Counted from the first letter of the stretch, positions 36,028-49,520 are shown. The stretch: DNA of 64,000 nt from Labia minor (GCA_963082975.1 OY720347.1:49166655-49230654), one strand, 5' to 3'. The notes: generated by a model not told the origin, from the letters alone. Numbers and translations are program-made.

Positions 36028-37215
36028 AAAAATGAAAATATAATATTTTTTTAAATTAATTGATTTATATTTTGATGTTAATAGTTCTTTTATAATAAAC
36101 TAGTAACATTATATTACAAGGATTAATTTTCATTGTCTGGTTGTAGAAATACTTTCAATATTCCTTTCTTCTCAGATATCTGTTTTGTGTTATATTTATA
36201 CAAAGGACATGTTTTTAATTCTAAGATTGAAGAAATAAATCATTCATCATAATTTTTTTTTCATCATTTCGGACTTTTATATCTGATCTTACATGTCTAT
36301 AGAAAATGTTATTTATGAGTATGGAGAGTCCATAATTTGTTTGCAATACGTTTTAAGTTCACACTAAACAACTTGACCTATAAATACTAAGGTTTACTAG
36401 ATACCGATTAGTAACAAACAATCTCCTTGCTCACACCCTTTTGTTTCTTTTATTTATAGAGGTGAGAAGGTTACATTTACAACCATAATGTCAAACTTGC
36501 ATTTATTTATCAATATTATATATGTTTATATGCAAAATAGTACATTTAATTAAATATTATGATTTATATAAGAAGATCTTTTTACAGTGGTATTCATTAT
36601 TTTATTTTATGATTTATATTAATCTCTCTTATTGTGGAACTTTTATTCTATTATTTAAAAAAATGAAAAATAAAAACATACATTAAAAACATAAAGCCAA
36701 GTTGATTTAAAATAGTTTCTAAATATAATTATCTTTGTAATTTAAATTACAAAAAAAAAAAATAAATAAATTAATTAATTGATTTTTAGAAAAATAAAAT
36801 TTAATAGGAGTGCCCGAAAATCTTTTATGATTTATGGTAATTAAGAAAATGAAAGAATAATCTATGTATATGATTATCCATAGGAAAAATTATTAGCAAG
36901 ATCTCATCTTTATCATCCATCGAGCAAAAACATTCTATTTTTTCTGAAATTAAAACTGATTTATGTTCGATTTAGAAATATCCTGAATAAAATTAAAAAT
37001 CTTGTGTATAATTTAACGATGGAACGTGATTTAATTAATTTTATTTATATTTATTTATTTTATGATGAAGGTTTAAATTCGCTAAATAATAAATGTTCCA
37101 CAATTGAAAATTCAATTTTAGAATATTTATTTTATTATTATAATAATTTTATAAAATAATTGCTCGAATATGTTAATATTTATATGTTTTTCTCCTCAGG
37201 GAAATTAAAATATAA

Positions 37216-37261
<46 letters not shown>

Positions 37262-38149
37262 TTGCTCATTTCTATACTTTAATTTCGATGTTTAAATATA
37301 TTCCGGGATGAATTTTAATTTGATGCTTATATTTTTATTACCGGGTATGAGTTATGAAATTATATTTTAACTCCAATAGAATTTCAATGTTTCAGCTCTT
37401 GGTTGAAGATTTGACTTTAAAATTGTCCCTTTGGTCTCATTTCGCATCATCCACCAATATCCACTTCTTTTTTTTTCCTGGTGCAAATGTAAAATTGCCT
37501 GGTTGGTAATCTATCTGCCTGGGGTGGCTGATTTTCGCTGGTCCCTTTGCGGGGGCGCTTGGGCCCAGACGGGTTGCGTGGGACGGTGCCATATGCTTTC
37601 TCTCTCTCTCGCCTCTTCCCTTTCATTCATGCAGCAGCCCCGGTTGGCCTCGTCTGCATTCTTTAATCAAACAAATACGGATCGTTGCCCTGTCATCACT
37701 TTGTTTCGGCTTTCAGCGTGCCACACAGATCGGTGCGAAAAAAAAAACAATTACCATCTATTTATTTGTGTCGGGAATATATCACCTTTCCCAGAAGACT
37801 CTTCACTTTCTTATGAAACAATTATATATAATTACTTGCTAATTATCTTAGTTTAACTATTAATTAAGATAAAAATGAAGGTGTCAAACTTTTCTTTTTA
37901 ACTGATCATTTAACAATAAAATATATAATTTATTAATTATAATATATAGTATATTAATTTTGACATTTATTATTGTATAATACTATTTATATGTTAATAT
38001 CATAAACATTAAAGGAGTACTTCTGATTATAAATTATTATTATTATTATTATTTTACATTCTCTTATAAAAATACTTAATAGAATTTATTTAAAAATCTA
38101 GTAAAAAAAAAGATTTAAAATCTTAATAATTTTAAATAATATATATTAA
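36028..38149. other. AT-rich stretch with one complex island
   Basis: Mostly simple sequence with a TA microsatellite at 37220-37250. The island 37390-37760 is G/C-richer and carries a long plus-strand frame (37431-37856) of cysteine-rich, unrecognised sequence. Another frame from the TTTCAG at about 37395 is open for 37 codons up to a GGTAATC donor-like site near 37507. Neither is called. Confidence 0.45.
37220..37250. repeat. (TA)n microsatellite
   Basis: About 31 bases of uninterrupted TA dinucleotides, continuing with one interruption to 37261. Confidence 0.95.
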
Positions 38150-38390
38150 CACACTATGAGCGGGGCGGGTATTTGTACCCGTTGCGGGGACTGCCACTTA
38201 TAAGCGGGGCGGACGCTAACCGCTCATAGTGTGATAATATATATTTTCCCTTGTGTCACTTAAAATTACTTATTTTGAACGATAACTAATATATATCTCT
38301 CATATAAGTGGCAACGGGTATAAATACCCGCCCCGCTTATAAGTGGCAGTCCCTGCAACGGGTACAAATACCCGCCCCGCTCATAGTGTG
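38150..38390. mobile_element. GC-rich palindromic TTAA element, copy 1
   Basis: Flanked by TTAA on both sides (38146-38149 and 38391-38394). The ends are inverted copies beginning CACACTATGAGCGGGGCGGG, and the two arms agree over about 70 bases with one mismatch. Inside the left arm a further inverted terminus, CGCTCATAGTGTG (38220-38232), closes a palindromic unit of 83 bases, so the terminus occurs three times. The TTAA target suggests piggyBac-type mobilisation, but the terminal bases differ from the piggyBac element at 9352. No coding capacity. Confidence 0.75.
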
Positions 38391-38427
38391 TTAATATTGT
38401 ATATTTTGTATTATATTTCACTTCGAA

Positions 38428-38653
38428 TAGTAGTCGGCAACCTAGTGCCCGCGAAGCCAGTGCCCGCATTCAAATTACTAAGTATAATATTAATTTAAAT
38501 TCATGGCACACAAAAAAGGTAAATTGTTTTTACAACCAGGCTCTTAAACATTTTCGATTTTTGAATATGGCTCTAAGTATCACCAAGTGTGCCCACCCCT
38601 ATCATATTATTCCAGAAATGTGCCCTACTATTGAAAAAGGTTGCCGACCTCTG
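38428..38653. mobile_element. hAT-like non-autonomous remnant
   Basis: The ends are inverse copies around GTCGGCAACCT on the left and AGGTTGCCGACCTCTG on the right; the left end is altered (TAGTAGTCGG against CAGAGGTCGG). Termini of the form CAGAGGTCGGCAACC are known from hAT elements. No intact 8-bp duplication was found. It lies 38 bases downstream of the GC-rich palindrome. Confidence 0.5.
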
Positions 38654-40424
38654 GTTTATTGTATTCATCATGATCCTTCAATCGACGAGATTATAATTAT
38701 ATTTGTTTTCAAAATTAAACCATTTTATTAATTTAGTTAATCTTTTAAAATTATTGTTATATTCCGAATAAACTCTGATCTTTCAAATCACCATGATATT
38801 GTATTTGTAGTTAAGACCTTGGATCAACATAATAATAAAGTAATCTGCTTATTGTATTGTCATTAGGTCAAAATAAATTAGACTAAAAATTTGATGTTAA
38901 TCTAACACTTATAAGTGGATGAAAATCTGGACGTATTATATAAATGCATTTATAATAACTATGTAACCTAATGGATATGCAACCTAATTTTCTTATATTT
39001 ATTTGTACTCTCTCCAACATTTTCTATAAGTGAAATTATATGTTAAATAAAGTTATTTCGAAACATATGGGTATATCGAAAATTACAGTAAATTTAAATA
39101 TACCTATATAATATAGAGGTAATTACTATTTTAAAGAAATATTTTATTTCAAAAGATATTTAGTATTCCATGGCTAGTATTTTTCATAAATATGTATATA
39201 ACACCCATCATGGAATAATTATTTTAATGAAAATGGTTATTCCAATAGGTATATTATTATTTATAAGATCACTAAACGCTCATCTATCCATTTATTTTTA
39301 TAGATATTAAGATTTTCTTCTTATGCAAGAATTGATTATGTGAAAGTAGAATTTATAATTTTATTTATTTATCGAATCTTTATTATAACATAAACAAGAG
39401 GTTGACTAACGAGCATATACAGTCAGTCGGCTTCCAAAATATTTCTTTACATAATTTATGTTCTAATAATCATGTTGTGATATGTCAATTAATAAACAAG
39501 TTATCAACTATCAGACGGGTGAAATGCAATCAAAGCAGTTAGTGAAATATCAATTTAATTAGAATTCTTTTCTATATGGAAAAAGTTTATTTGTCAATGA
39601 GAGATTGTTTTATTGATTTGTCTTGTAAAGGATGATTCAAAAAGCATCAGTTTTCTACTGGTTGAATCGTTTGAATTAATGACTCTTCTGACTAGACACG
39701 ATTGACAAAGAATGCATTTTTGGATTGGACTGATCCGAGTCCATTTATTATGACTGATTAGGCGATAGGCAGGCACCTTTCCCGCAAGACAACTTCTTTT
39801 GCTCATTGGAGGAAGACCCAGATGTGACCCAATGGCATTGGAGGCCGTATAAGGCTGACGATGTCGACGACGAGCCGTCTGCTAACTCCCCTGAACTTTT
39901 AAGCAATGTAATGCTTTCAGCTGTCCTCCTGGAAGCCATCGAATCAAGGAGAAACTCGCGATTAAGTGTAAACGCTCCTATATATGACGGAGACTTGATT
40001 AGCTAATAGGAACCCACACAGTCAAGTCCTACGATCTTGTTTCATAATCCGTTGGTTTGCAAGTTTTGCCGGGAGCTCCCAAAACATCCCACCATATTTA
40101 TGTCAAAGGTGCACATAAATTGATCACAACATTAAAAAGGGAATTGGACAAATTTGTTTTTATCGACACTGATACAATTTTAATAACTTAAGCGTTTTTT
40201 TTATTCATGGAAATAAAATAAAAATAAAATCAATGCTATCTTATGTAAATTATAGAATTAAAAGAAGACTGGAATTTTATGTTAATATTTCAACAATCAC
40301 ATGAAATATACATTTTATTTTATTTAGGAGGAAGGATGATTTTTAATTAACTATTGTATCTATTTATATAGCTTGAAATAATCTACCAAGTTATTTCGTA
40401 TATGTACTTATATTTACATATATA
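38654..40424. other. AT-rich stretch with one possible exon
   Basis: Simple sequence from 38654 to about 39580, then a more complex block at about 39590-40110 that contains the possible exon at 39762-40006. Confidence 0.5.
39762..40006 (+). CDS. possible terminal exon, unknown acidic protein
   Basis: After an ATGACTGATTAG acceptor-like site (AG at 39760-39761) a frame of 80 codons is open to TAA at 40004-40006. It includes QAPFPQDNFFCSLEEDPDVT, WHWRPYKADDVDDEPS, then a helix-like SNVMLSAVLLEAIESRRNSR and ends IYDGDLIS. Codon use is less AT-biased than the surroundings and the composition is protein-like. The following 100 bases remain complex and could be 3' UTR. No family is recognised. An overlapping minus-strand frame (39748-39939) is less convincing. 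Confidence 0.4.
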
Positions 40425-40910
40425 CGAGAGTCATTCAATAAGTAAAAAGACAAATTGCTATAGTTCAAAAACGGTTTATTTGATTCTTAAAAATCCAGGC
40501 TATTTTTCAACATTATCACCCCACACAGTTATGCACTTATCCCATCTTTCTTCCAGCATCCTAGACTATCGCATGATAAACTTCAAAAATTGTGTTGAGA
40601 GGTCTTACCTCATCCTTCCTACAGTCCAGACCTTGCTCCATCTGATTTTTACTTGTTTGAACCACTCAAAGACGCCTTACATGGAAAAAGATTTGCTAAC
40701 AATGAGAAAGTTAAGAAAGCAGTGCAAAAGTAGTTTCGGTGTAAATCCAAAGAATTCTTTGCTAAGGGAATTAGAAAGCTGCAAGAAACATGGGACAAGT
40801 GCATAACTGTGTAGGGTGATCATGTTAAAAAATAGCCTGATTTTTGTAAGAGTCAAATAAACCGTTTTTGAACTATAGCCATTTGTTCTTTACTTATTGA
40901 ATGACCCTCG
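40425..40910 (+). mobile_element. mariner derivative with very long inverted repeats
   Basis: TA flanks both ends (40423-40424 and 40911-40912). Termini begin CGAGAGTCATTCAATAAGTA on the left and, inverted, CGAGGGTCATTCAATAAGTA on the right. The inverted match extends about 135 bases, far beyond normal mariner termini: the left arm (to about 40560) is an inverse copy of the right end, including the last codons of the transposase. The 486-bp unit would fold into a long hairpin if transcribed. Only the C-terminal part of the transposase remains. Confidence 0.85.
40599..40814 (+). pseudogene. mariner transposase C-terminal fragment
   Basis: The frame starting at 40599 reads EVLPHPSYSPDLAPSDFYLF, holding the third catalytic Asp in PSDFYLF. 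It continues KDALHGKRFANNEKVKKAVQ, then a stop where a Trp codon is expected (TAG at 40731-40733), and KEFFAKGIRKLQETWDKC to a final TAG at 40812-40814. The N-terminal DNA-binding region and the first two catalytic residues are absent. A different mariner lineage from the element at 19622, judging by termini and sequence. Confidence 0.85.
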
Positions 40911-42645
40911 TATATTAATAAAATCAAAACATACTACACTCTAAAAGAATCTATCATTTAATCACAATCGAAGTCATTTTTTCCATAATATTGATAATTA
41001 AAAGTTTATTTGAAAATTTATTAAAGATTTTAAAAATCCTTGAAAAAACTAAAATATGATTCAAATATTTGATTTTTTATTTAACAAATATTAATATTAA
41101 TTTATTGACAAAATTATTATTAAGTCTTTGATTTGTAAAAAAATTAAATTATTGATAATTAAAAATATTAATAACCTCTAAACCTATTAAACTTGATTTA
41201 TATTAAAAGAAAATGGATTTTTACTTTCTAAACACGCGAAGTGTTGCCATCATGATATAATAATGATATTCTGATATTCGTTTTTATTTTTTTTTATTTT
41301 AATAATCGTTTTTGACCTTTTTTTAAAAAAAAGTGTATTTGGATGAACTCGATAGCCCCTATACTCTATATAATATTATATTGGTCATAACTATTAAAAT
41401 CTAAATTGTTCGATTTAATCTTTTTATAAATGATCCGTTTTAACTTTGATTAAAATTAATTATTATTGTTTACAATTTTTGAAAAAACAAAAAAAAAAAC
41501 AAATCGAAAATGAAAAGGAGTGGTTTGAGTTGAGTCTTTTTAATTTTATGATTAATCTATAAAGTTAAATGAAAATTTTAGTTGATAATAATTTGATGTA
41601 AAAAATAATTAATTGATTAAAAAATAAGCTTTTTGCTCTCTTAAACACCTCTATAGAAATTCAATTGGCTTTTAAAAGAAAGATATTTTGCAAGTTTTAA
41701 TGAAAAATATTAAAAATTTAATTATATGAAAACATTTAATTAAATTTTTATATGTTTTTTTATGAGCTGTAATTCATTGCTTATAAAACGGGCTGTGACA
41801 AAGCACCCAAATTTGTCCCAAATGGGCATACGAGATGCTTTGGTTTCAAATACTATAAATCATCAAGCGGTCCGAATGCAGTATAACGGAATTAAGAAGC
41901 CATTCTATCCATTTCGGTTTATTTACAAACTGATAAGCGTGAATGCCAATCGAATGAAAATGTAACCCATCCAAGCATCACTAGAATGATTTGTTTTTCT
42001 CATCAGCTCTCTCTCTCTTTAAATCCTTCCGCCTGATGCTTTCTTTTAATAAGATCATAGAAAAATTATGCACGATTAATGCCCTTCTTGTATCCTTTCA
42101 TTGCGATTGATCCGTTATTATTGAAGAGATTATTTATTTAAGCTTATATAGATGAAGATTTCGCAAGAATTTTTTTTAAATCATTTTTATTGAATGTAAA
42201 TCCTTCTCTTTCACTCTGATACCCAAATTACAAGTTATTATTTGTGAGCCTCTTTTTTCTATCGCTGTGTGTGGTTTGTATATACTTTCTAATTTGCAAC
42301 CATCCCCATATAAGGACACTCACTATAATTATTAAATTAATTGACGTTTTTTCCATATTTTTCCTTTGCATTCATCCATAACTTTCAATCCGTTTTATAA
42401 TTTAATTTTCACTAGGTAAACTTTTAACATTAATCATGGTTTTATAGTTTATTGAATACAAATTTTTATTTCTTAGTATTAATTAATATAAAATAGATTA
42501 AAACTATTCCTATTCTTCTTAATTCTTACAAGTGAAATATTATATAATATATTCGATTTTTTTGGAAAATATTTTGTATAACCCTAAAATAATCCACTCT
42601 ATTCCCATCAAACCTAATGTTTTAACAGATTAATATTATAATTAA
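40911..42645. other. AT-rich gene-free stretch
   Basis: No gene supported. A complex patch at about 41760-42070 holds short frames on both strands (plus 41762-41965; minus with PKWIEWLLNSVILHSDRL), none recognised. Confidence 0.5.
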
Positions 42646-42889
42646 CACACTATGAGCGGGGCGGATATTTGTACCCGTTGCGGGGACTGCCACTTATAAG
42701 CGGGGCAGGTATTTATACCCGTTGCCACTTATATAATATATATTTTCCCTTGTGTCACTTAAAATTACTTATTTTAAACGATAACTAATATATATCTTTC
42801 ATATAAGTGGCAACGGGTATAAATACCCGCCCCGCTTATAAGTGGCAGTCCCTGCAACGGGTACAAATACCCGCCCCGCTCATAGTGTG
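42646..42889. mobile_element. GC-rich palindromic TTAA element, copy 2
   Basis: TTAA at 42642-42645 and 42890-42893. Arms begin CACACTATGAGCGGGGCGG and pair for about 90 bases. Internally it differs from copy 1: the left arm continues GGTATTTATACCCGTTGCC, matching the right arm, and the extra internal terminus of copy 1 is absent. The central 75 bases (TTTTCCCTTGTGTCACTT) are shared with copy 1. Confidence 0.78.
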
Positions 42890-44160
42890 TTAAGAAGGTA
42901 TTTATGTAAATTGAATAAATTGAACGTATTCCCTTTTACCTTTCCGCTTCACCTCTCTTTTTTACTTTTTATTAACATTCCCCTTAAGAGTTGATTGTGC
43001 TAATAGATTCCTCTGAATGACACATCGAACTCTTTTTCCTTTCATTCGATAAATCAACTCTAGATTAAGTCTAGACCAAACCAAGGTCTTCATGCCAAAT
43101 GTCTTCCGAGCTTTCTTAGATATAATTAAAACATTCTCTTCACTCATTTATAATTCATTTTAATTTCTAAGGAAAATAAATTGAAATTCAATGGAAGATG
43201 CTTTTTTAAGATAAATTAAATTAATAAATGGTGTTTAATAATAATATAAATATACTTTAATTAAAACAAAATAAATTAATTGACCGTTAATGCCGTTTAT
43301 TTCTGTTCAATTTAATCTTGACGCTTTTTCGTTTAGGAGGAGATACGTCATGGTACATTCAAACTTTTAACTTTTATATATCCATAGATATAGATTATAT
43401 GCTTTTGTATCTCTTATTCATTGCTTCTTAGAGGGCTACTTTAGAGAGAATCCATTTAAAAAATACTAAAGCTTTTTTTGATTGAATTGGTGGACATTCT
43501 CTGAATTCTTATCTTCTTTTTTATTCTATTCCATTACTTTTAAATATCTTTGGTCCTACCTCATTCGGGAACATTTTTTCCCATCAAAAAATAAAAAAAA
43601 CAAAAAAAAAACAGGTAGTTTATGCATTTTTTGTAAAATTTAAATTTTATTCCTGTAATATATATTTGAATTCTATTTTATTTTCACTCATTTTGATTCT
43701 GAAAAATTAATAATAAATATATCAGTTTTTAAATATTTTAGAAATACATACCTATATTAATTTCTTCCCCCCCCCCCCCCCCCGTTAAAATAATTCTTTG
43801 AAAGAGTAATTTTAAAATTATTTTAGTATTTTCAATATTTTTTTAAAAATATAATTAATTTCTTCATAAATATTATTTAAAGAGGTTTGTTTAATAAAAT
43901 AATGTGTAAATTGTTTTAGTTTTAATTAATAAATTTAATAAATACCTTAATATGTATACTTAACATTATATTTATATTTGTTAATAAATTTATAACTTCC
44001 CTATTGATAAAAATTGTTTGATGATGAATAGGCGAAAACCTAATTACCCCCTTTTAGTTAGGCAATTTGTTTATATTTCATATCCATATGAGATAATCTT
44101 TTGCTTAACCATAAGTTATCACTAAAAATACCTCACCTTATTTATAAGAACAAAAATTAG
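42890..44160. other. AT-rich gene-free stretch
   Basis: No gene supported. Contains a C17 run (43767-43783). The minus-strand frame at 42962-43147 is not recognised. Confidence 0.6.
43767..43783. repeat. poly-C tract (C17)
   Basis: Seventeen C in a row, a likely site of sequencing length error and a potential G4-forming run on the minus strand. Confidence 0.95.
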
Positions 44161-44600
44161 CTGGAGTGTCTCCACTCGACTATCATGCAATTTGAATTGG
44201 ATTAAACACATATATTATATATAACTTAAATTTAATTAATTGTAAATTATAAATTAAAATTAATAAATAATATTTATTAAACCAGCGCATGTTTGGCTCT
44301 ATGTTGATAGCATCACGTCACGTGTTGGCGCGTGAGATTTGCAGTGTTAACAAATTAATTCTGGTACTTTCAGCGATTCAATCAAGCTGAAATTCTATAT
44401 ATAGCAGTTTTATACAATTTTTAATCATGTGAAAAATTATCAAACATATATCTTTATTTTTACGGTTACTTTAGAGGAAAAAAAATCGAGAAATTTTTCA
44501 AAAGTTGATAGAAAACTACGAATTTTGAATAATGCCCATGTACCAAATTTCATGATTCTAGCTCAAACCGTTTTTGAGTAATCTTGTCTACACACACACA
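44161..44600 (-). mobile_element. family 1 element, copy 5 (5'-truncated)
   Basis: On the minus strand it ends at 44161 with the hairpin and CACTCCAG, and matches family 1 back to the CA/TG microsatellite at 44588-44600, where homology stops. The 5' palindrome is missing. The subterminal GCGAGATAGT has a change here (GCATGATAGT). A deletion removes the ACCGGAAGAGGGTC segment. Confidence 0.8.
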
Positions 44601-47600
44601 AGTGTTTCGGAAACAAATACAATAGTGATAAAAAATGAAATTTCAATATTAATTTATATTTAAAGTCACAGAAATTTATTTGTGGCAAATTGTTAATAAT
44701 GTCTACTTATTCATATATATCCTCAAGCGTATACGTATTTATTTGTTTTAATTTAAATTTTTAAGGAAGTTTATATAAGGTACAGTCAACAATTTTGCCT
44801 GAAAAATTTGAATTTCTTAAATGGGGCGTTCCTTTTTTCTAATAAATATTTTCATAAAAATATTTACTTCGAGAAATTCTTTATTTTTATTATTAATTAT
44901 TGTTAATCAATAAATTTACATATGAATCATTTAATTAATTGATTGAAAAAATTGACATTAAAATGTATAAGTACCTGAATCGTCAACTATCGTAAGTCAC
45001 ATTTAAATTGTCCTGTTAGAAGAAATATTTTTAAAATAATTAATAAAAAAACATAATTCAAACTGTTTAGCTTTTAGAAAGTTGTTTGAGAGGTGTACAT
45101 ATCATTTTTTTTTTATTTCTTATAAAATATTTAAATTTTATTTAAATAAAAAAATATATTTTTTACAAATTCCTTATTATACAATGAATAGGTAGGTAGA
45201 TATATATTGAACGCCCCCTCATTGTCTTAGAATGTTAACGCCAACCCAATTAAATATCTAGCTGGCCCCGCCCCCCAGGAGAGATATTGCCCACTTTAAA
45301 CCAAAGAAAGGAGGAGGAAGCCATTTGGTTGAAATAAAAAAAAAAAATAAAAAATAAATTGACCTCCTAGGGAGCATTCTTATGTTTGTTTATTTCTATC
45401 TCTAAACAATTGTTGATCTTTTTTCATGCTTATCTTAAGAAGATAAACAATTTTATTCTTACGATTATTTTTTCTGAATGACTCATTTGTTCTTTATTCT
45501 TTTTGAGTTTCGAAACAACAACCTAACTGAAAACATACTCATTACTTAGAATTAACAATCTTTTTTTTTTTTTTTATTAAACAAAAATATTTAATATGAT
45601 TGTTTTTGTTTTTACATTTCATTTGCATAATCATCATTTGAAAACGTTAATCAAAATGCAAGTAGTAAAGAATTTTACATAAATTAAATATATGTACTAT
45701 TTTTTTAAAAAAATTAGACAAAAAATTTGAAAATGATTTTACAATATGGAATTTACAAGAATTATTAATTAAGTTAATAAAGATAGAGACCAAGTCTGAT
45801 TAAAAGAAGCTTTTTATGTCTATGAATATTTTAATTTTAATATTTATATTTTTTTAATAAATAAAAAATTAACTGTTATACTTATATAATTTGACCATAA
45901 GTTTGAATCATTAGGATTAGTAAATAATAATATATGATATTTAAATAATATTATATTGTTATTATTAATATTCGGTATTTTTATATGATTGTTTAGAATT
46001 TTCTATTATTTTTTTTATATATTCTAAAATATCTTGATATATAATCAAATTAAATTATTTTCCTTTCTCCTACTCAAATTATTGAAAATTCTATTAATTT
46101 ATAGCTATAATACTTAGAAAATTCATAAATATGTATATATTTCTACTTTAATTAAAATATTAATGATAATTTATATTTATATAATAAACAATAAATATTT
46201 TATTTCTTTGCAATAAGCGCTTCTTGTTTTTTATTTAGCTTTTAAACTTAAATATATTAATCCATTGTATTCAAATGATATAATAAGAACGTTATAATAA
46301 AAGATGTTCTTTTACTAAGTGAGGTTTCTCTCACTATCTTTATCGTAAAAGAAACTTGATTCCTATTTTTAGAGAGAACCCGAGGCTGGTATTTCTTTTT
46401 CTTACTAAGGGTACATCCTCAGAGAGTACCTACCCTCCCTTCCCTTTATAATATATGCCATGTCTGAGGAATAGCAAATAAAAATAAAAAAAACTTATAA
46501 ATACAATTCGTTTAATTTAATAAATTAACATTTTCGCTTATTAAATTTTTAATAATTTTAAAAAATCCTCGTGTAACATCACATTGAGAGAACCTAACTA
46601 AAATATAAAATCTAAATCTATAGGATTATAGTTATTGTTCTATACTAGACTTGTTCACTAACTCACACAGAAATATTATTATAACTAAGATATATTTTTA
46701 TTGAAATTTGAATTTTTGAGTTTAAAACAACTCTCATTTCAACTTATATAAGTTTATTAAAATTATAAACTATTTTCATTATAGTTTTGAAATATTAAAA
46801 ATAGTTTTCTCAATTTTTTTTTTGTTCTTATTTGACTATTTTATATACAGTTATGACTTGTTTCGAAAATTTAAATAATTTTTTTTTAAGACAAAATATT
46901 ACAATATTAAAATAAATACGATAAATAAGTTAATAATCAATACTTAAAATTCTACAAAAATCAAGTCAAAACTAATAGGATAAAGCATAATAATAGTAAT
47001 ACAAATAATAATAATAATAATAGTGGAGTATAAATCAGTAGACAGCTTTTATGAATGAAGATGAAAAATTTTTCTCGTTTCTACATAAAACGTTAACGTT
47101 TTGCCCTAATCAGGAACCTTTTCAGGAAAAAATAACAACTAGAATAAATAAAAGATTTCTTAACCATCACTTTCTACTGGCTGCCCATCGAATCCCAATC
47201 AGTCAATATTATTATAATAATAATAATATAATTTCCATGTTTTAACCATAATTACTATTCATAAGAAGCTTAATTTGAAATAATTTTAAATTTCAAAATC
47301 TCAATTAATTTAAAAATTAATAAATATTTTTTAACTTGATATTTTCTTAGGAAATATGCTTAACAAAACTTAATGTTATATATAATTTCCCTTCTTTTCC
47401 TTCCTATACTTGGGATTCGAAAAGACCACAATTTTTTAACATAATAAATTATAACTTAATTAAATTACTTCATTCTTTTATTATACTAATTGTAAGTAAC
47501 ATTTAAAATCTTTAGAATTTTAATTCGAAATTATATATAATTATTATTAAATTATATAAATAAATAATGAATTATATTATGTACAATATTTTTTATTGAT

Positions 47601-49354
47601 TTGTAATTATTTTATTAAATAGTTTTTGCTTTTTTTTGTTTTGTTCCAGGTTGGTATTTCTCCATCTTTTTTTTCGTTGTTGCTTCTTTTATCGATTTAC
47701 ATCTTCGCTTCAAAACAAGGTTTGATTCTTCACTAGCATTAAAAAAAATAAGACATACCTTTTTTAAAATTTCTTATACCTAGCGGTTTATTTTGTTAGA
47801 AATATTTCATTTCTTTATTAAAAGACAGCAGTAAATATATTTAATTATTAATCACTTTTTTTTTTACATGAAAATATATTTTATCATTTTTCAAATAGTT
47901 TTAAAATCCTGAGTATAAATGGAAAAGCCCTTTAAAATTTCTAAACTTTATTTATGAATACCATCGGATAGATGTTTAATCATCGGAGTCTTTGAACTGA
48001 CACAATGGTTACACAGACTTTACATTTTTTCGTCTACTACCTGAAAGATTTACTAATATTTATAGACACACTTTCTTAAAGCAAAACATAAATAGAAGAA
48101 CGATTTATACCTTTAATTCTCTTTCTATATCGTTTATAAACTTAGATTTTGAAGGAATTATAAAGAATATGTCACGAAATATTTATTTTATTTTTATTTT
48201 ATTTATCACATAAATATTTTGATTTATGCTGGTTATTAGTCTTGAATGTTGAGAGGCATCCACCACGTAGACTAATGGAAGTGGAAACTGGTGAGCCACT
48301 CGTACTAATGACTTGATTCAAATATCACTAACTGCTATCAAGAAAAATTCCCTGCCATTCTCTCAGGAATATGATATTTTTTTTATTCTTTCTTTCAATT
48401 CAAGAAAACATAAATTTTATTCGAATAAGCATTAAAATGAAATGTTTTTTTTATAAAACACATCGATCAAAATAATTTACCGCGAAATGTCCAAAAATGT
48501 CCATTAGAAATGGTCATCTACCTTTTTACTAGGCAACTCAAATCATCCACTTTGGTGATATCTCGGTTTTTCGCTTTTTGTTTTATTCATTTTTTTTTTT
48601 TGTAATTTTAGTTCTAAAGTCATAGAGATTATATAAATAGCTATGGTAATAATTCAGTCAGCGGGAATGACATAAAACTTGCAAAAAAATTATCTTTGAT
48701 ATGTTATTCTAGAGCAAAAAGTTTGAGAAAAAATGATAGATAGTTTAAGTATGTTTTGCAAATTCAGTAAATATCAAAAAAGTGCATATTTCAATTGTGA
48801 GAAATTTTTAGAACTCTACGCACACACATATGAATCACTTATAAAAATATCTATTGAAATGAATATTCAAATTCGAGTTTTCACAAAAACATTTTAAAAG
48901 TCTCTCTATCAGAAAATTAAATAAATATTTACAATAATAGTCTTGTCCGTGTCTTATTTAATTAAAGAAAATATTGTGGAATTCAATTACCTTATAATTA
49001 TTATTTACATATAATGAATAATTACTGGTACTTAGATTTATTTTTTATTTGATTATGTCCAACCTATCAGGGGCTCATGGCTTTAATTTATATTCAAGCA
49101 AATATTTTTTAATTTTTTTTTTTCTTCTTTTCTATTTTCTTCTCTCTTTCTACGATCTTCACTCTTCTTCCCCATTCTGATGTGAACTTATTTCATAAAA
49201 CTTATTCAGTCTATTTTTCCTTTAACATGAGTCAAAGATATTACATCTTGAATCTAACACACATATTTCTTCAAAACGTTCATTCTCTTCTTTACAAATT
49301 CCCCATTTCAGATCAATGTATCATATTTTCTTTTTAAAATTTATTAAAGGATTT

Positions 49355-49520
49355 TCTTGTAAACTATTTTGATTATTAAATTACTACATGTTAATAATAA
49401 ATTAGTAAGGTAAACTTGGAAAAGAGGGAGGGAGAAAGAGAGGATGTTGGAATTTCTTAATAATTTTGTATACTTGCTATCTCCTCGTCCTTTTTGACCA
49501 TCAATTGAGTAATTTAGTAT
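49355..49520 (+). repeat. local direct repeat, copy 1
   Basis: Matches 49921-50085: AAACTAT and AATATTAAATTAG-type AT segments, then AGAGGGAG(G)GAGAAAGA, GTGTTGGAATTTC(T/C)TAATAAT, TTGTAT(A/G)CTTGCTA and CTCCT...TTTTTGA. The repeats are imperfect and spaced by about 400 bases. Confidence 0.7.

Noticed and set aside
37431..37856. 141-codon plus-strand frame, longest unexplained frame in the window
   Set aside because: Cysteine- and serine-rich with no recognisable domain, start context or splice logic; kept only as a complex island.
38266..38469. 67-codon minus-strand frame
   Set aside because: Runs through the GC-rich palindrome and the adjacent hAT remnant.
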